The notes under the pieces: model-generated
What the model saw: the letters and a program-made list of their open reading frames with translations, nothing else
What the model was told of the DNA's origin: nothing
Database searches by the model: none
Assembly (NCBI RefSeq): GCF_024198215.1
Contig: NZ_JAKCFA010000002.1
Location: 496,001-560,000, forward strand
DNA from: Myxococcus qinghaiensis
Lineage (GTDB): Bacteria; Myxococcota; Myxococcia; Myxococcales; Myxococcaceae
Length of the DNA stretch: 64,000 nucleotides
Direction: 5' to 3'
Program-made: the position numbers and the translations under genes
Shown here: piece by piece, positions 25,691-33,223 of the stretch
Numbering within the stretch: position 1 is the first letter of the stretch
Layout: each line of letters opens with the position of its first letter

Positions 25691-26056
25691 AGGAATGGGA
25701 GCCCTGTTGAGGGGGAGGGAGGCTGCAGAGGGGCCGAGGAGGGCCGCTGACGGGGCCGCCCGAGCGATGCTCCCGGCCGGTGGACAGGCCGCTTGAGCCC
25801 CCTTGGGGCACACGCCTGCCCAGGCCGCGCTCCCATCAGGTGCGTGGCAGGAGCCTGGGCCTGTTGGCTGTCTTGAGCCTCAACACCACACGGCCTGGGG
25901 TGGCCCTCGTGCCGGGGCCAACCTCGCACATGCCGTGGGCAAGCCCAGGTGCTCCAGAATCGCCCGCACCCCGGGGGCCCCCTTCACGTACGCCAAGACC
26001 CGCCGCCTGCCTCCACACCTCACGCAGGCGAACACGTCGAAGTCGATCGTCCTCCT
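25689..26056 (-). mobile_element. IS91-like 3'-end fragment, copy A (left direct repeat)
   Basis: Positions 25689-26041 are identical to 30314-30666 (353 bp). On the minus strand it encodes RRTIDFDVFACVRCGGRRRV then [20 protein letters not shown], the C-terminal zinc-ribbon region of an IS91-type rolling-circle transposase. A non-coding tail of roughly 190 bp after the stop at 25880 would hold the element's origin end. Fifteen further bases (to 26056) match copy C at 15799. The transposase body is missing and the coding end abuts a hydrolase pseudogene. Confidence 0.75.
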
Positions 26057-26466
26057 ACGTCCGCCACCAGCTCCGCCATCTCCGGCAACGAGCTCGTCCT
26101 CCCCGACGACTGCCCATGCCCCGGCGCGTCGTACGTCACGACGGAGAAGCCCGCCGCCACCAGCGGCTCCACGAACGCCGTGAGCTGCCCGCCATACCCG
26201 CTCCACCCGTGCACCAGCAGCACGCGCGGGCCCACGCCTCAGCTCCACACCGCCACCTCCTCGCCCCCCAGCGTCAGCATCCGAGGCTGCCCCCGCGCCA
26301 GCACCGCCTCCGCCGTCTTCGAGCGATGCGGCCGCCGCGGCGTCCGGAACATCCGGTCCGCCCACGCCGCCGTCAGCCCCGGCGCCACCGCCCCCACGCT
26401 CAACGCCGCCGCCTTCACGCCCCACATCGACAATTTCGCCCGAACGTTCGTGCTATTTTTCGCCAT
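26057..26466 (-). pseudogene. Alpha/beta hydrolase pseudogene (nonsense mutation and 3' truncation)
   Basis: It starts MAKNSTNVRAKLSMWGVKAA and runs through GGEEVAVWS to an in-frame TGA at 26241-26239. It then continues in the same frame as GVGPRVLLVHGWSGYGG, VVTYDAPGHGQSSG and LPEMAELVADVGG, the oxyanion HGW motif and N-terminal half of an alpha/beta hydrolase. The TGA replaces what is probably a Trp (AWSWG-type). The catalytic Ser elbow and His are gone because the IS91-like copy A begins at 26056. It follows the TetR fragment on the same strand, a common regulator-hydrolase pair. Host-like composition. Confidence 0.75.
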
Positions 26467-26506
26467 GACGAGGTCCTCCTCGGAACGACACACCGCCAAA
26501 GAAAGC

Positions 26507-26713
26507 TCAGGAGCGCTGGGGCCGGGCGGCGCGCAGGAGCGCGTCGAAGGCACGCCGGGCCCACGTCTCCGCGCGCGGCTCCTTCAAGAGGCGCGCGGAG
26601 TGGTGGAAGCCCAGCAGGAGCGCGTTCTCATCGTGGGCGAACTGCTCCACATCCACGTCCTTGTGGAAGTGCCCCTCCGCGACGGCGATGCGCGCGGCCT
26701 GGGCCAGGCGCAA
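26507..26713 (-). pseudogene. C-terminal fragment of a TetR-family regulator
   Basis: Only the ligand-binding end remains: RLAQAARIAVAEGHFHKDVD, then FAHDENALLLGFHHSARLL and WARRAFDALLRAARP. The helix-turn-helix N-terminus is missing because unrelated fumarylacetoacetate-hydrolase DNA of opposite orientation joins at about 26712. It precedes the hydrolase pseudogene by 40 bp and presumably regulated it. Confidence 0.7.
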
Positions 26714-27020
26714 CGGCCAGCTGGTGGGTGATCCGGACGCGGGTCCCGAGATCCACTTCAGCTTCTACGATCTGGTCCAGCACATCGCGCGCACCCGCGC
26801 GTTCACGGCGGGCACCATCGTGGGCAGCGGCACGGTCTCCAACGTCGACCGCCAGCGCGGGATCTCCTGCCTGGCCGAGCGCCGCATGATCGAGACCATC
26901 GATCACGGGCGCCCCGAGACCGGCTTCCTCCAGCACGGCGACGTGGTGACCATCGACATGGCCGGCCATGACGGGGTGTCGGTCTTCGGCCGCATCCACC
27001 AGAAGGTGGTGCCCGCGTGA
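26712..27020 (+). pseudogene. C-terminal fragment of a fumarylacetoacetate hydrolase-family gene
   Basis: The frame reads NGQLVGDPDAGPEIHFSFYD, VQHIARTRAFTAGTIVGSGT and GISCLAERRMIETI, to TGFLQHGDVVTIDM and FGRIHQKVV. This is the FAH fold's last third, including the TxGTPxG-like TIVGSGTVSN and GDxVxxxxxxxG motifs. The first two thirds and the metal-binding Glu cluster are absent. It overlaps the maleylacetoacetate isomerase gene by 4 bp, so the pair was an operon of the homogentisate (Tyr/Phe) catabolic pathway in its source genome. Rich in GATC, unlike the surroundings. Confidence 0.75.
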
Positions 27021-27673
27021 GCGCCCCCGACCTGATCCTGCACAACTACTGGCGATCGAGCGCGAGTTGGCGGGTGAGCATTGCGCTGCACCACAAGGGC
27101 CTCTCGTTTCGCTACGCCCCGGTGCACCTGGTGCGCGGCGGCGGGGAGCAGTTCGGCGAGGCCTTCCGCTCGATCAACCCGCTGGCCCAGGTCCCCGCGC
27201 TCGAGATCCACGAGCACGGCAAGACGCATGTCCTCACCCAGTCGCTCGCCATCATGGAGTGGCTCGACGAGCGCTTCCCCACGCCCTCGCTGCTGCCCGC
27301 CGAACCCTTCGCGCGCGCGACCGTGCGGCAATACGCCGAGCTGGTGAATGCGGGCATCCAGCCCCTGCAGAACCTCTCGGTGCTGGCCGAGGTCGAGCGC
27401 CTGGGCGGGGATCGGGTGGCGTGGGCCGCCGGCTTCATCGCGCGCGGTCTCGACAGCCTGGAGACGCTCGCGGCGCGGACTGCCGGGACCTTCCTGGTGG
27501 GCGATGCGGTGACGATGGCCGACGCGTGCCTGGTCCCGCAGCTGAACGCGGCCCGCCGCAACAAGCTCGAGGTCGACCGCTGGCCCACGCTGCGCCGCGT
27601 GGAGGCCGCGTGCGAGGAGCTCCCCGCCTTCGCCCAGGCCCACTCCGACGCGCAGCCCGACGCGCAGCCCTGA
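27017..27673 (+). CDS. maiA: Maleylacetoacetate isomerase (zeta-class glutathione S-transferase)
   Basis: It converts maleylacetoacetate to fumarylacetoacetate with glutathione, the penultimate step of tyrosine breakdown. The zeta-GST motif SSASWRVSIAL (SSxSWRVRIAL in the family) is at residues 13-23. The thioredoxin-like half contains NPLAQVPALEIH and the cis-Pro, followed by TQSLAIMEWLDERFPTPSLL. The helical half ends with TFLVGDAVTMADACLVPQL. Length is 218, normal. The GTG start overlaps the stop of the FAH fragment. It looks intact, but its partner enzyme is broken and promoterless, so expression is doubtful. Foreign composition. Confidence 0.9.
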   Translation: MSAPDLILHNYWRSSASWRVSIALHHKGLSFRYAPVHLVRGGGEQFGEAFRSINPLAQVPALEIHEHGKTHVLTQSLAIMEWLDERFPTPSLLPAEPFARATVRQYAELVNAGIQPLQNLSVLAEVERLGGDRVAWAAGFIARGLDSLETLAARTAGTFLVGDAVTMADACLVPQLNAARRNKLEVDRWPTLRRVEAACEELPAFAQAHSDAQPDAQP

Positions 27674-27777
27674 GCCTCTGAACGGGAGGACCGACGCCGG
27701 CGAGCCCCGGCTCGCGGGCGCGGGTACGAAGCGCGCCAACGCGCGTCTTGATCGGGCCCGGCCTCCAGTCGCCGCGG

Positions 27778-28725
27778 CTACACGACCACCAGCGCGGTCC
27801 CGCCCGGCGAGTGATCCGCCAGTCGGGCTCGGCGGATCGCCGGATCGTCGTAGGTGTTCCAGTAGTAGGTCGTCGTCTGGGACGAGAAGAGGCCGCTGTA
27901 GATCGTCTTCTCGAACCCGCCCGAGTCCATGGCGGCGCAGCCGTCCACCATCGCGACCTGCTGGAGCGTGTGGAACGCGCGGCTGACGTTCTCCTCCTCG
28001 GTCGATTGGTTCGGGTAGTGGCCGTGGACGTACGCGGCGCGGACGAAGCGGGAGGGCGAGGTATAGTCGCCGGGAATGCCCCGCATGTGCGAGCCCGAGC
28101 CGAACGGGACGAGGCGCGCCCTGCCGAGTTCGATCGCTTCGGGGTACACGGGCGAGGTGTTGAGGTAGTTGCGCAGGTTCTCGTGGTGCCACGCGAACCC
28201 TGGCTGATTCGTCAGGACGTCCACGTCGTCGTCGAAGACCTGCAGGCCGCTGAGCGTGGTCTCCACGACGATCGCGCGCTTCGCATCGCCGATGATCCAG
28301 TGGAGCAGCGAGCTGGGATACTTCTGGTTGATCGGCCTGTCGACGATCGTCACGCGCTCGAGCGCGGTCTGCACCTCGTCGACGCTCGCGAACTGCGAGG
28401 CAACCCAGAGGGGGAACTCGAACGCGGCCACGTTGGTCGCGCCGTCCACCGGCTGTGCGGCGTAGGCCGCATACCCCGGGAAGTTGAGTCCGGCGACCGC
28501 GAGCCCGGCTTCGTTGCCACAGTCGAAGTAGAGCGGCGTGTCCTCCTCCACGATGCCCATGCCGATGGTGGCGAAGCGGATGCCCGGGATGGCCTTGAAC
28601 GGCGACTTGGGGGCATATCCCCGGGGAGTCACCACCACCCGCTCGCCGTAGCCGCTCGTCCAGTCGAGGTTCCGGGCGAGAAAGAGGTTGCCGCGACCGT
28701 CGGAGAACCGGATCCCAGTGCACAT
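27778..28725 (-). CDS. Choloylglycine hydrolase / penicillin V acylase-family amidase
   Basis: It is an N-terminal-nucleophile (Ntn) amidase of 315 residues. Starting at the ATG at 28725 places the catalytic Cys at position 2 (MCTGIRF), as the family requires after Met removal. Arg18 and Asp21 in FLARNLDWTSG, the Asn in GLNFPGY, the Asn in LTNQPGFAWH and the Arg in FVRAAY complete the bile-salt-hydrolase-type active site. Family members cleave conjugated bile salts, penicillin V or acyl-homoserine lactones; in a soil predator the last two are more likely. No signal peptide. It belongs to the compositionally foreign block and points away from maiA. Confidence 0.92.
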   Translation of the reverse strand: MCTGIRFSDGRGNLFLARNLDWTSGYGERVVVTPRGYAPKSPFKAIPGIRFATIGMGIVEEDTPLYFDCGNEAGLAVAGLNFPGYAAYAAQPVDGATNVAAFEFPLWVASQFASVDEVQTALERVTIVDRPINQKYPSSLLHWIIGDAKRAIVVETTLSGLQVFDDDVDVLTNQPGFAWHHENLRNYLNTSPVYPEAIELGRARLVPFGSGSHMRGIPGDYTSPSRFVRAAYVHGHYPNQSTEEENVSRAFHTLQQVAMVDGCAAMDSGGFEKTIYSGLFSSQTTTYYWNTYDDPAIRRARLADHSPGGTALVVV

Positions 28726-28976
28726 GGCGCTGCCCCCCGGGCGTTCGCGAAGGTCGACCGCGAAGGCCCTGGGCCTCAGGTGGCCATCCGGGCACTGGCG
28801 CGCAATCCGGTGCGCTTCACGTGCGTCCCCGGCCTCGCGGGCAACCGCGCCTCGGAGTTCGCACGCTTTCAAGCGAGCGGGCTTGCGCCGCCGCCGTGCC
28901 AGCGCGCTCCGAGCCGGCTCCCAAGCGGGCGAGCCGGGCGGCGAGCTGTCCGGTCCCTTTCGTGGCGCGGAGGGGC

Positions 28977-29396
28977 CTACCAGGAGCCGGTGTTGGGCAT
29001 GGACCCCCAGGGCTCGGCGGGCGGAAGTCGCTCGCCCTTCTGCAGGAACTCGATCGAGATCTGATCCGGCGAGCGCACGAAGGCCATGCGGCCATCGCGG
29101 GGCGGCCGCAGGATGGTGACGCCCATCGACTGCAGGTGGGCGCACGTCGCGTAGATGTCGTCGACCTCGAAGGCCAGGTGCCCGAAGTTGCGCGCGCTCC
29201 CGTAGTCCTCGTCGTCGTAGTTGTAGGTGACCTCGACCTCCGCGTCGGGCGTCTGCGGCGCGGCGAGGTAGACGAGCGTGAAGCGCCCCTCGGGGCTGTC
29301 CTTGCGCCGCACCTCCACCAGGCCCAGGCCGTCGCGGAAGAAGCGGAGGGAGGCGTCCAGGTCGCGGACGCGGAGCATCGCGTGGAGATATCTCAA
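28977..29396 (-). CDS. gloA: Lactoylglutathione lyase (glyoxalase I)
   Basis: It isomerises the methylglyoxal-glutathione hemithioacetal. It is a VOC-fold protein of 139 residues. All four metal ligands are visible: His5 (RYLHAMLRV), Glu55 (EVEVTYNYD), His73 (FGHLAFEV) and Glu116 (SIEFLQ). The TTG start at 29396 is preferred because it gives the family's N-terminus and overlaps the preceding TGA by TTGA, coupling it to the YgfZ-like gene. The tail after FLQKGE is slightly longer than in E. coli GloA. Part of the foreign block. Confidence 0.88.
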   Translation of the reverse strand: MRYLHAMLRVRDLDASLRFFRDGLGLVEVRRKDSPEGRFTLVYLAAPQTPDAEVEVTYNYDDEDYGSARNFGHLAFEVDDIYATCAHLQSMGVTILRPPRDGRMAFVRSPDQISIEFLQKGERLPPAEPWGSMPNTGSW

Positions 29397-30313
29397 GGGG
29401 TCACCAGTGGAAGGGAGGCCACCGTCGCCTCGCCCGCGCCACCGGCGAGGGAGAGTCGGGTGCCCTCGGTGAGGAGGGTGCGGTGCACGTAGCCGAGCGC
29501 GACGTGCTCGCCGCGCGCGAAGGAGCGCACCACGCTGGTGATCCAGCCGACGCGCTTCTCCCCGTTGAAGAGTTCGGTCCCGGGCGCGGGAGTCGCCTCG
29601 CCCAGCGAGAGCCCCACCAGCTTGCGGCTCATCTGGCCACGGAAGGTCGCACGCGCGATCACCTCCTGACCGATGTAGCAGCCCTTGTTGTAGGAGATGG
29701 ACGACTCTAGGTGCGCCTCGAGGGGGATGGTGGTGTCGGTGAGATCCGCGCCGTACCGGGGCAGCCCGCCCTCCACCCGCAGCACCTCCAGCACGTCTCG
29801 ACCGATCAGCCGGGCGCCGGCCGCCTCGAGGGCCACGAAGACCTCCTCCAACGCGGCCGGCGGGATCCAGAGCTCCACGCCTCCCCCCGTGTAGCCGGGG
29901 CTGCCGAGGGCGTGCAGCGCGTGCGCTCCGAAGGTGATCGTCTGCAGCGCGTCGCGGGTCTCGAACAGCCCGGCCGCCGGGGCGATCCCCAACGCGCGCT
30001 CGAAGACCTCGGCGGCCCGGGGGCCGTAGAGCCCGAGCTGGCCGAAGCGGCCGGTCGCCTCGGCCAGCTCCGCGTCCTCGCTGATGAGGTAGGTGTCGAG
30101 GAAGGCGCGGACCTTCTCCCCGAGCCCCGGCTCGACGTCGATCAGGAGCTCCTCGGGGAGCTTCACGATGCGCGCGTCGGCGACCATCGCGCCCTTCGCG
30201 GTGAGCATGGCCGCGCGCGCGGCGCCCGGGGTCGCAAGCCCGTTCACGTCCTGGGTGCACATGCCGTGGACGAAGCTGACGCGGTCCTCGCCGGTCACCG
30301 AGATCAGCGCATA
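29393..30313 (-). pseudogene. ygfZ: YgfZ/GcvT-like folate-binding protein, 5' end lost at the IS91-like repeat
   Basis: YgfZ proteins use tetrahydrofolate and one Cys to help iron-sulfur cluster repair or biosynthesis. The signature [12 protein letters not shown] is present, preceded by [11 protein letters not shown]-type sequence and YNKG. The N-terminal domain begins abruptly at [20 protein letters not shown], so about ten to fifteen residues and the native start and promoter are missing. The repeat copy B joins at 30314. Translation might still occur from starts inside the repeat, because the frame stays open into it. It overlaps the glyoxalase gene by 4 bp. Confidence 0.8.
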
Positions 30314-30666
30314 AGAGGAATGGGAGCCCTGTTGAGGGGGAGGGAGGCTGCAGAGGGGCCGAGGAGGGCCGCTGACGGGGCCGCCCGAGCGATGCTCCCG
30401 GCCGGTGGACAGGCCGCTTGAGCCCCCTTGGGGCACACGCCTGCCCAGGCCGCGCTCCCATCAGGTGCGTGGCAGGAGCCTGGGCCTGTTGGCTGTCTTG
30501 AGCCTCAACACCACACGGCCTGGGGTGGCCCTCGTGCCGGGGCCAACCTCGCACATGCCGTGGGCAAGCCCAGGTGCTCCAGAATCGCCCGCACCCCGGG
30601 GGCCCCCTTCACGTACGCCAAGACCCGCCGCCTGCCTCCACACCTCACGCAGGCGAACACGTCGAA
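30314..30666 (-). mobile_element. IS91-like 3'-end fragment, copy B (right direct repeat)
   Basis: It is identical over 353 bp to 25689-26041 and in the same orientation. On the minus strand it encodes [20 protein letters not shown] onward, the transposase C-terminus, plus the downstream non-coding end. The coding-side breakpoint lies 15 bp short of that in copy A. With copy A it brackets 26042-30313. Confidence 0.75.
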
Positions 30667-30846
30667 ACGGTGCCTCCGCTTCCTGCTCCAGTGCGCGTCG
30701 AGCCGGTGGAAGACCGAGGCTCGCTTATCATCCTGACTCCCGAGCGACTCACCGTGACGAACCCGGAACATGCTGCGCTGTCGAGGCGCGTGCGTGAACT
30801 GCTGGACAGAGCGGGGTTGTTGAAGCCGTTTCATCCCCAACCGTAA
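30667..30846 (+). pseudogene. 3' fragment of an unidentified gene, possibly immunity-protein-like
   Basis: After the repeat the frame reads VEPVEDRGSLIILTPERLTV then TNPEHAALSRRVRELLDRAG and LLKPFHPQP. The pattern (Ser-Leu-Ile-hydrophobic, Glu-Arg-hydrophobic-Val-Thr-Asn-Pro-x-His, then an amphipathic helix) resembles the C-terminus of small immunity-type proteins such as Imm52, which are common in myxobacteria. That is only a guess. The 5' part was removed by the insertion of copy B. Confidence 0.4.
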
Positions 30847-30916
30847 AAGAATGGGAGGGACGAGTCCCCGAAGGAACCCGGCCCGCGCAGGTAGTCAACG
30901 ATGCGTTCGCCCACCC

Positions 30917-31633
30917 TTACTTGCGGATGCAGCCTGTTTTGTCAGTGATTGCCGTGGGGCAGGCGACCGGCTTGAAGCTCACGGTAGGATTATCCGTGTT
31001 CAGGAACCAATCGAATCGCCAGTAACAGCCCGGCCTCAATTGAGACGGCAGTTGGTCGCACTGGGCGCGAGTGCTGACACCGCCGTATTGGGCACCCCAA
31101 CCCGAGGATGGAGCACCCCACTGACTACTACAGGCGTTGAAAATGCCAACACCCCCACCAGGGATGAGCAGAGAGAAATGGTTGTCACCCACAGCCCCTG
31201 TCGTATTAACCGCCTGAACCACCATCTTCTTGCCCTTCACGGGCCCGCTGGTGAATGTCAATTCGTAACAGGCGCAACTCCATGCGACTTCTGACAAGCC
31301 CTTCAAAGACACTGCGGTAAACCCATACGCCAGATTCGAATTCACAGCCCACGGCTGATTGTTATTACACGCATAGGCATTGCCGCCATTCGCACCGCTT
31401 TGCACATCCGGACCAAGCACGGTGACGCCATCCTTGGCGCAAGCTCTAACCGGACTGGTCACCGAGGCTTTCCCAGTCCACGAAGCGCTTCCCTTGGCAC
31501 AGTCCCAGTATCGGGTCGTCTTGCCCGTTTGCTGAGCCTCCGCCTCGTTGCCGTTGCCGAGCAGGAGCACGAACGCGGCCACTACAGTCAGCGCTTGTCG
31601 AAGGGAGCCCCTGTGATGAGTATTTGTCATCAT
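30917..31633 (-). CDS. Secreted GH45 endoglucanase-like protein lacking the catalytic acid
   Basis: The signal peptide ends at EAEA. Numbered from the second Met (31630), the mature protein follows fungal Cel45A closely: TTRYWDCAKG, NQPWAVNSNLAYGF, CACYELTFTSGPVKGKKMVV, NHFSLLIPGGGVGIF, CYWRFDWF. GH45 enzymes cleave cellulose by inversion with two Asp. The base Asp10 is kept (Asp43 here), but the acid Asp121 is Ser153 and the assisting Asp114 is Ala146. Two disulfides, Cys12-Cys47 and Cys16-Cys86, are lost as pairs (Ala45/Ala80, Ala49/Ser118). It may bind or loosen glucan rather than hydrolyse it. Lower GC than its neighbours and eukaryote-like ancestry suggest transfer. Start 31633 or 31630 is uncertain. 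Confidence 0.88.
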   Translation of the reverse strand: MMTNTHHRGSLRQALTVVAAFVLLLGNGNEAEAQQTGKTTRYWDCAKGSASWTGKASVTSPVRACAKDGVTVLGPDVQSGANGGNAYACNNNQPWAVNSNLAYGFTAVSLKGLSEVAWSCACYELTFTSGPVKGKKMVVQAVNTTGAVGDNHFSLLIPGGGVGIFNACSSQWGAPSSGWGAQYGGVSTRAQCDQLPSQLRPGCYWRFDWFLNTDNPTVSFKPVACPTAITDKTGCIRK

Positions 31634-31849
31634 CGCAGCGTGACCGTAACAGTGCGAGAGTGTCAATACGCGACGCTGCCCCACATTTCACACTTCGTGC
31701 GTACCCGGCAATGCGCTGTCCGGCACGCCCCCCCCACCAGTTGAACCGTAGACGTCTGGCGAGTGACGTGGCGAGAGGCATTGCCGGGATACCCGCACCC
31801 AAGCAGCGATTGACGGGCGCTGGGTCAAAGTACGAGGCTCCGCGCCCAT

Positions 31850-32401
31850 ATGAGCCAGAACCTCTACGACATCCCCCTGAAGTCCATCGACGGCGCGGCC
31901 CTGACGCTGGGGCAGTTCAAGGGCAAGGTGCTGCTGGTGGTGAACGTCGCCTCCAAGTGCGGCCTCACCCCGCAGTACGAGGGCCTGGAGAAGCTCTACG
32001 AGAGCAAGCACGCCCAGGGGCTGGAGGTGCTCGGCTTTCCCGCGAACAACTTCATGGGCCAGGAGCCGGGCACCGAGGCGGAGATCAAGGACTTCTGCGA
32101 CCTGACGTACGCGGTGAAGTTCCCGCTCTTCTCGAAGATCTCCGTCGTGGGCGAGAACAAGCACCCGCTCTACCGCGAGCTGACGAGCGCCGTCCCCGAC
32201 GCCACCGGCGAAGGGCCGATGCGCCAGAAGCTCAAGGGCTACGGCATCGAGGCGAATCCGATTCCTGAAGTGCAGTGGAACTTCGAGAAGTTCCTCATCG
32301 GCCGCGATGGTCGCGTCGCCGCCCGCTTCGCCCCGGACGTGACGGCGGAGGACCCGCGCCTGGTCCAGGCCATCGACGCGGCGCTCGCGAAGCCGGCCTG
32401 A
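31850..32401 (+). CDS. Glutathione peroxidase family (thiol peroxidase)
   Basis: It reduces hydrogen peroxide and organic hydroperoxides. It has 183 residues and no signal peptide, so it is cytoplasmic. The active site is Cys37 in NVASKCGLT (cysteine, not selenocysteine), Gln71 in GQEPG, and Trp143-Asn144 in QWNFEKFL. FPANNFMGQEPG is the second family signature. Single-subunit bacterial forms usually take electrons from thioredoxin. It is followed by a perfect hairpin terminator facing the DUF2267 gene. Confidence 0.93.
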   Translation: MSQNLYDIPLKSIDGAALTLGQFKGKVLLVVNVASKCGLTPQYEGLEKLYESKHAQGLEVLGFPANNFMGQEPGTEAEIKDFCDLTYAVKFPLFSKISVVGENKHPLYRELTSAVPDATGEGPMRQKLKGYGIEANPIPEVQWNFEKFLIGRDGRVAARFAPDVTAEDPRLVQAIDAALAKPA

Positions 32402-32416
32402 GTGTCGTGAGCCACG

Positions 32417-32444
32417 CCGGGCTTCCTGGTGAATGGAAGCCCGG
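32417..32444. terminator. Hairpin terminator between convergent genes
   Basis: A perfect 10-bp stem (CCGGGCTTCC / GGAAGCCCGG) has an 8-base loop and starts 16 bp after the peroxidase stop. No T tract is present, so termination is probably bidirectional and may need Rho. Confidence 0.6.
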
Positions 32445-32462
32445 TGTCGGCGACTCGCCCCG

Positions 32463-32921
32463 CTACACCGGCCGGCGGAAGCTGTCCGCGAGGTCCGGCG
32501 GGAGCTGAGAGGCCACCGCGGACACCTCGTCCTCGGGGATGCGGTCCCTCACCGCGGTGAACACCACCTTCATCACCCGGTCCGCCTGGTCCACCGGAAT
32601 CTTCAGGTGGTCCGCGATGTCGGAGATGAACTCCTCGCGGTGCATGCGCCGGGCATGGGACGGGCCTCGGAGGATGGTGCACTCTCCGACGATATCGCCG
32701 ATGTCGCTGCCCAGCGCGTTCATCAGCTTCACGTCCTCACCATCGGACAGACGGCGCGCCAGCGTGCACAGCACCGCATGCGCCGCGTCCCGCGCCTCCA
32801 CCTTGTTGACGCTGACCTCGCGGCTGTTGCCGATTTCGTCGAGGAACGCCTGGAGGTCCAGCGACTCGTCGCGCTCCTTCACCGGGGTGATGGAGGGAGG
32901 AAGCTCGGTCTCTTGCGCCAT
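32463..32921 (-). CDS. DUF2267-type protein
   Basis: It has 152 residues from the ATG at 32921, which has a good ribosome site (AAGGAG) just upstream; the frame is open 39 bp further. The all-helical sequence contains ARDAAHAVLCTLARRLSDGE then LPPDLADSFRRP at the end, with the DUF2267 pattern of Ala-hydrophobic helices (AVLxxLAxRLxxGE, ... xxxPxDLxxxF). Function of the family is unknown. It is cytoplasmic and acidic. Confidence 0.75.
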   Translation of the reverse strand: MAQETELPPSITPVKERDESLDLQAFLDEIGNSREVSVNKVEARDAAHAVLCTLARRLSDGEDVKLMNALGSDIGDIVGECTILRGPSHARRMHREEFISDIADHLKIPVDQADRVMKVVFTAVRDRIPEDEVSAVASQLPPDLADSFRRPV

Positions 32922-33223
32922 GGGGTCATCTCCTTGCTCGCCGCGGACTCGCATGTCCATCCACGGCCATGTCTGTGACAGTGGCCATGGTGCGCACGCG
33001 CATCAGCCAGACGCCGTGACTCCGCCCGTCCCCTCGCCAGTCCCCGGATCCACCCCCATGGCCTCCGGGGATGAAACCCGGGTTCAGCACAGGACAAGAC
33101 GCACCCCACCTGGCGTGGACCTTTTTGGCTCTCCCCATGGGGCTCGCCGTGAAGCTAGAGTCGGCCCTGGCGGCGATGGGCCGGTCGCCTGCTCCACGCA
33201 TCAATCACCTCGAAGAGGTCGGT

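Noticed and set aside
30314-30554. A longer YgfZ reading frame starting inside the repeat
   Set aside because: The extension is translated from the non-coding end of the IS91-like fragment and has no family similarity, so it does not restore the native N-terminus.
25689-30666. A functional composite transposon
   Set aside because: Neither repeat encodes a complete transposase and no terminal inverted repeats or target duplications are visible. IS91-type ends do not make classical composite transposons.
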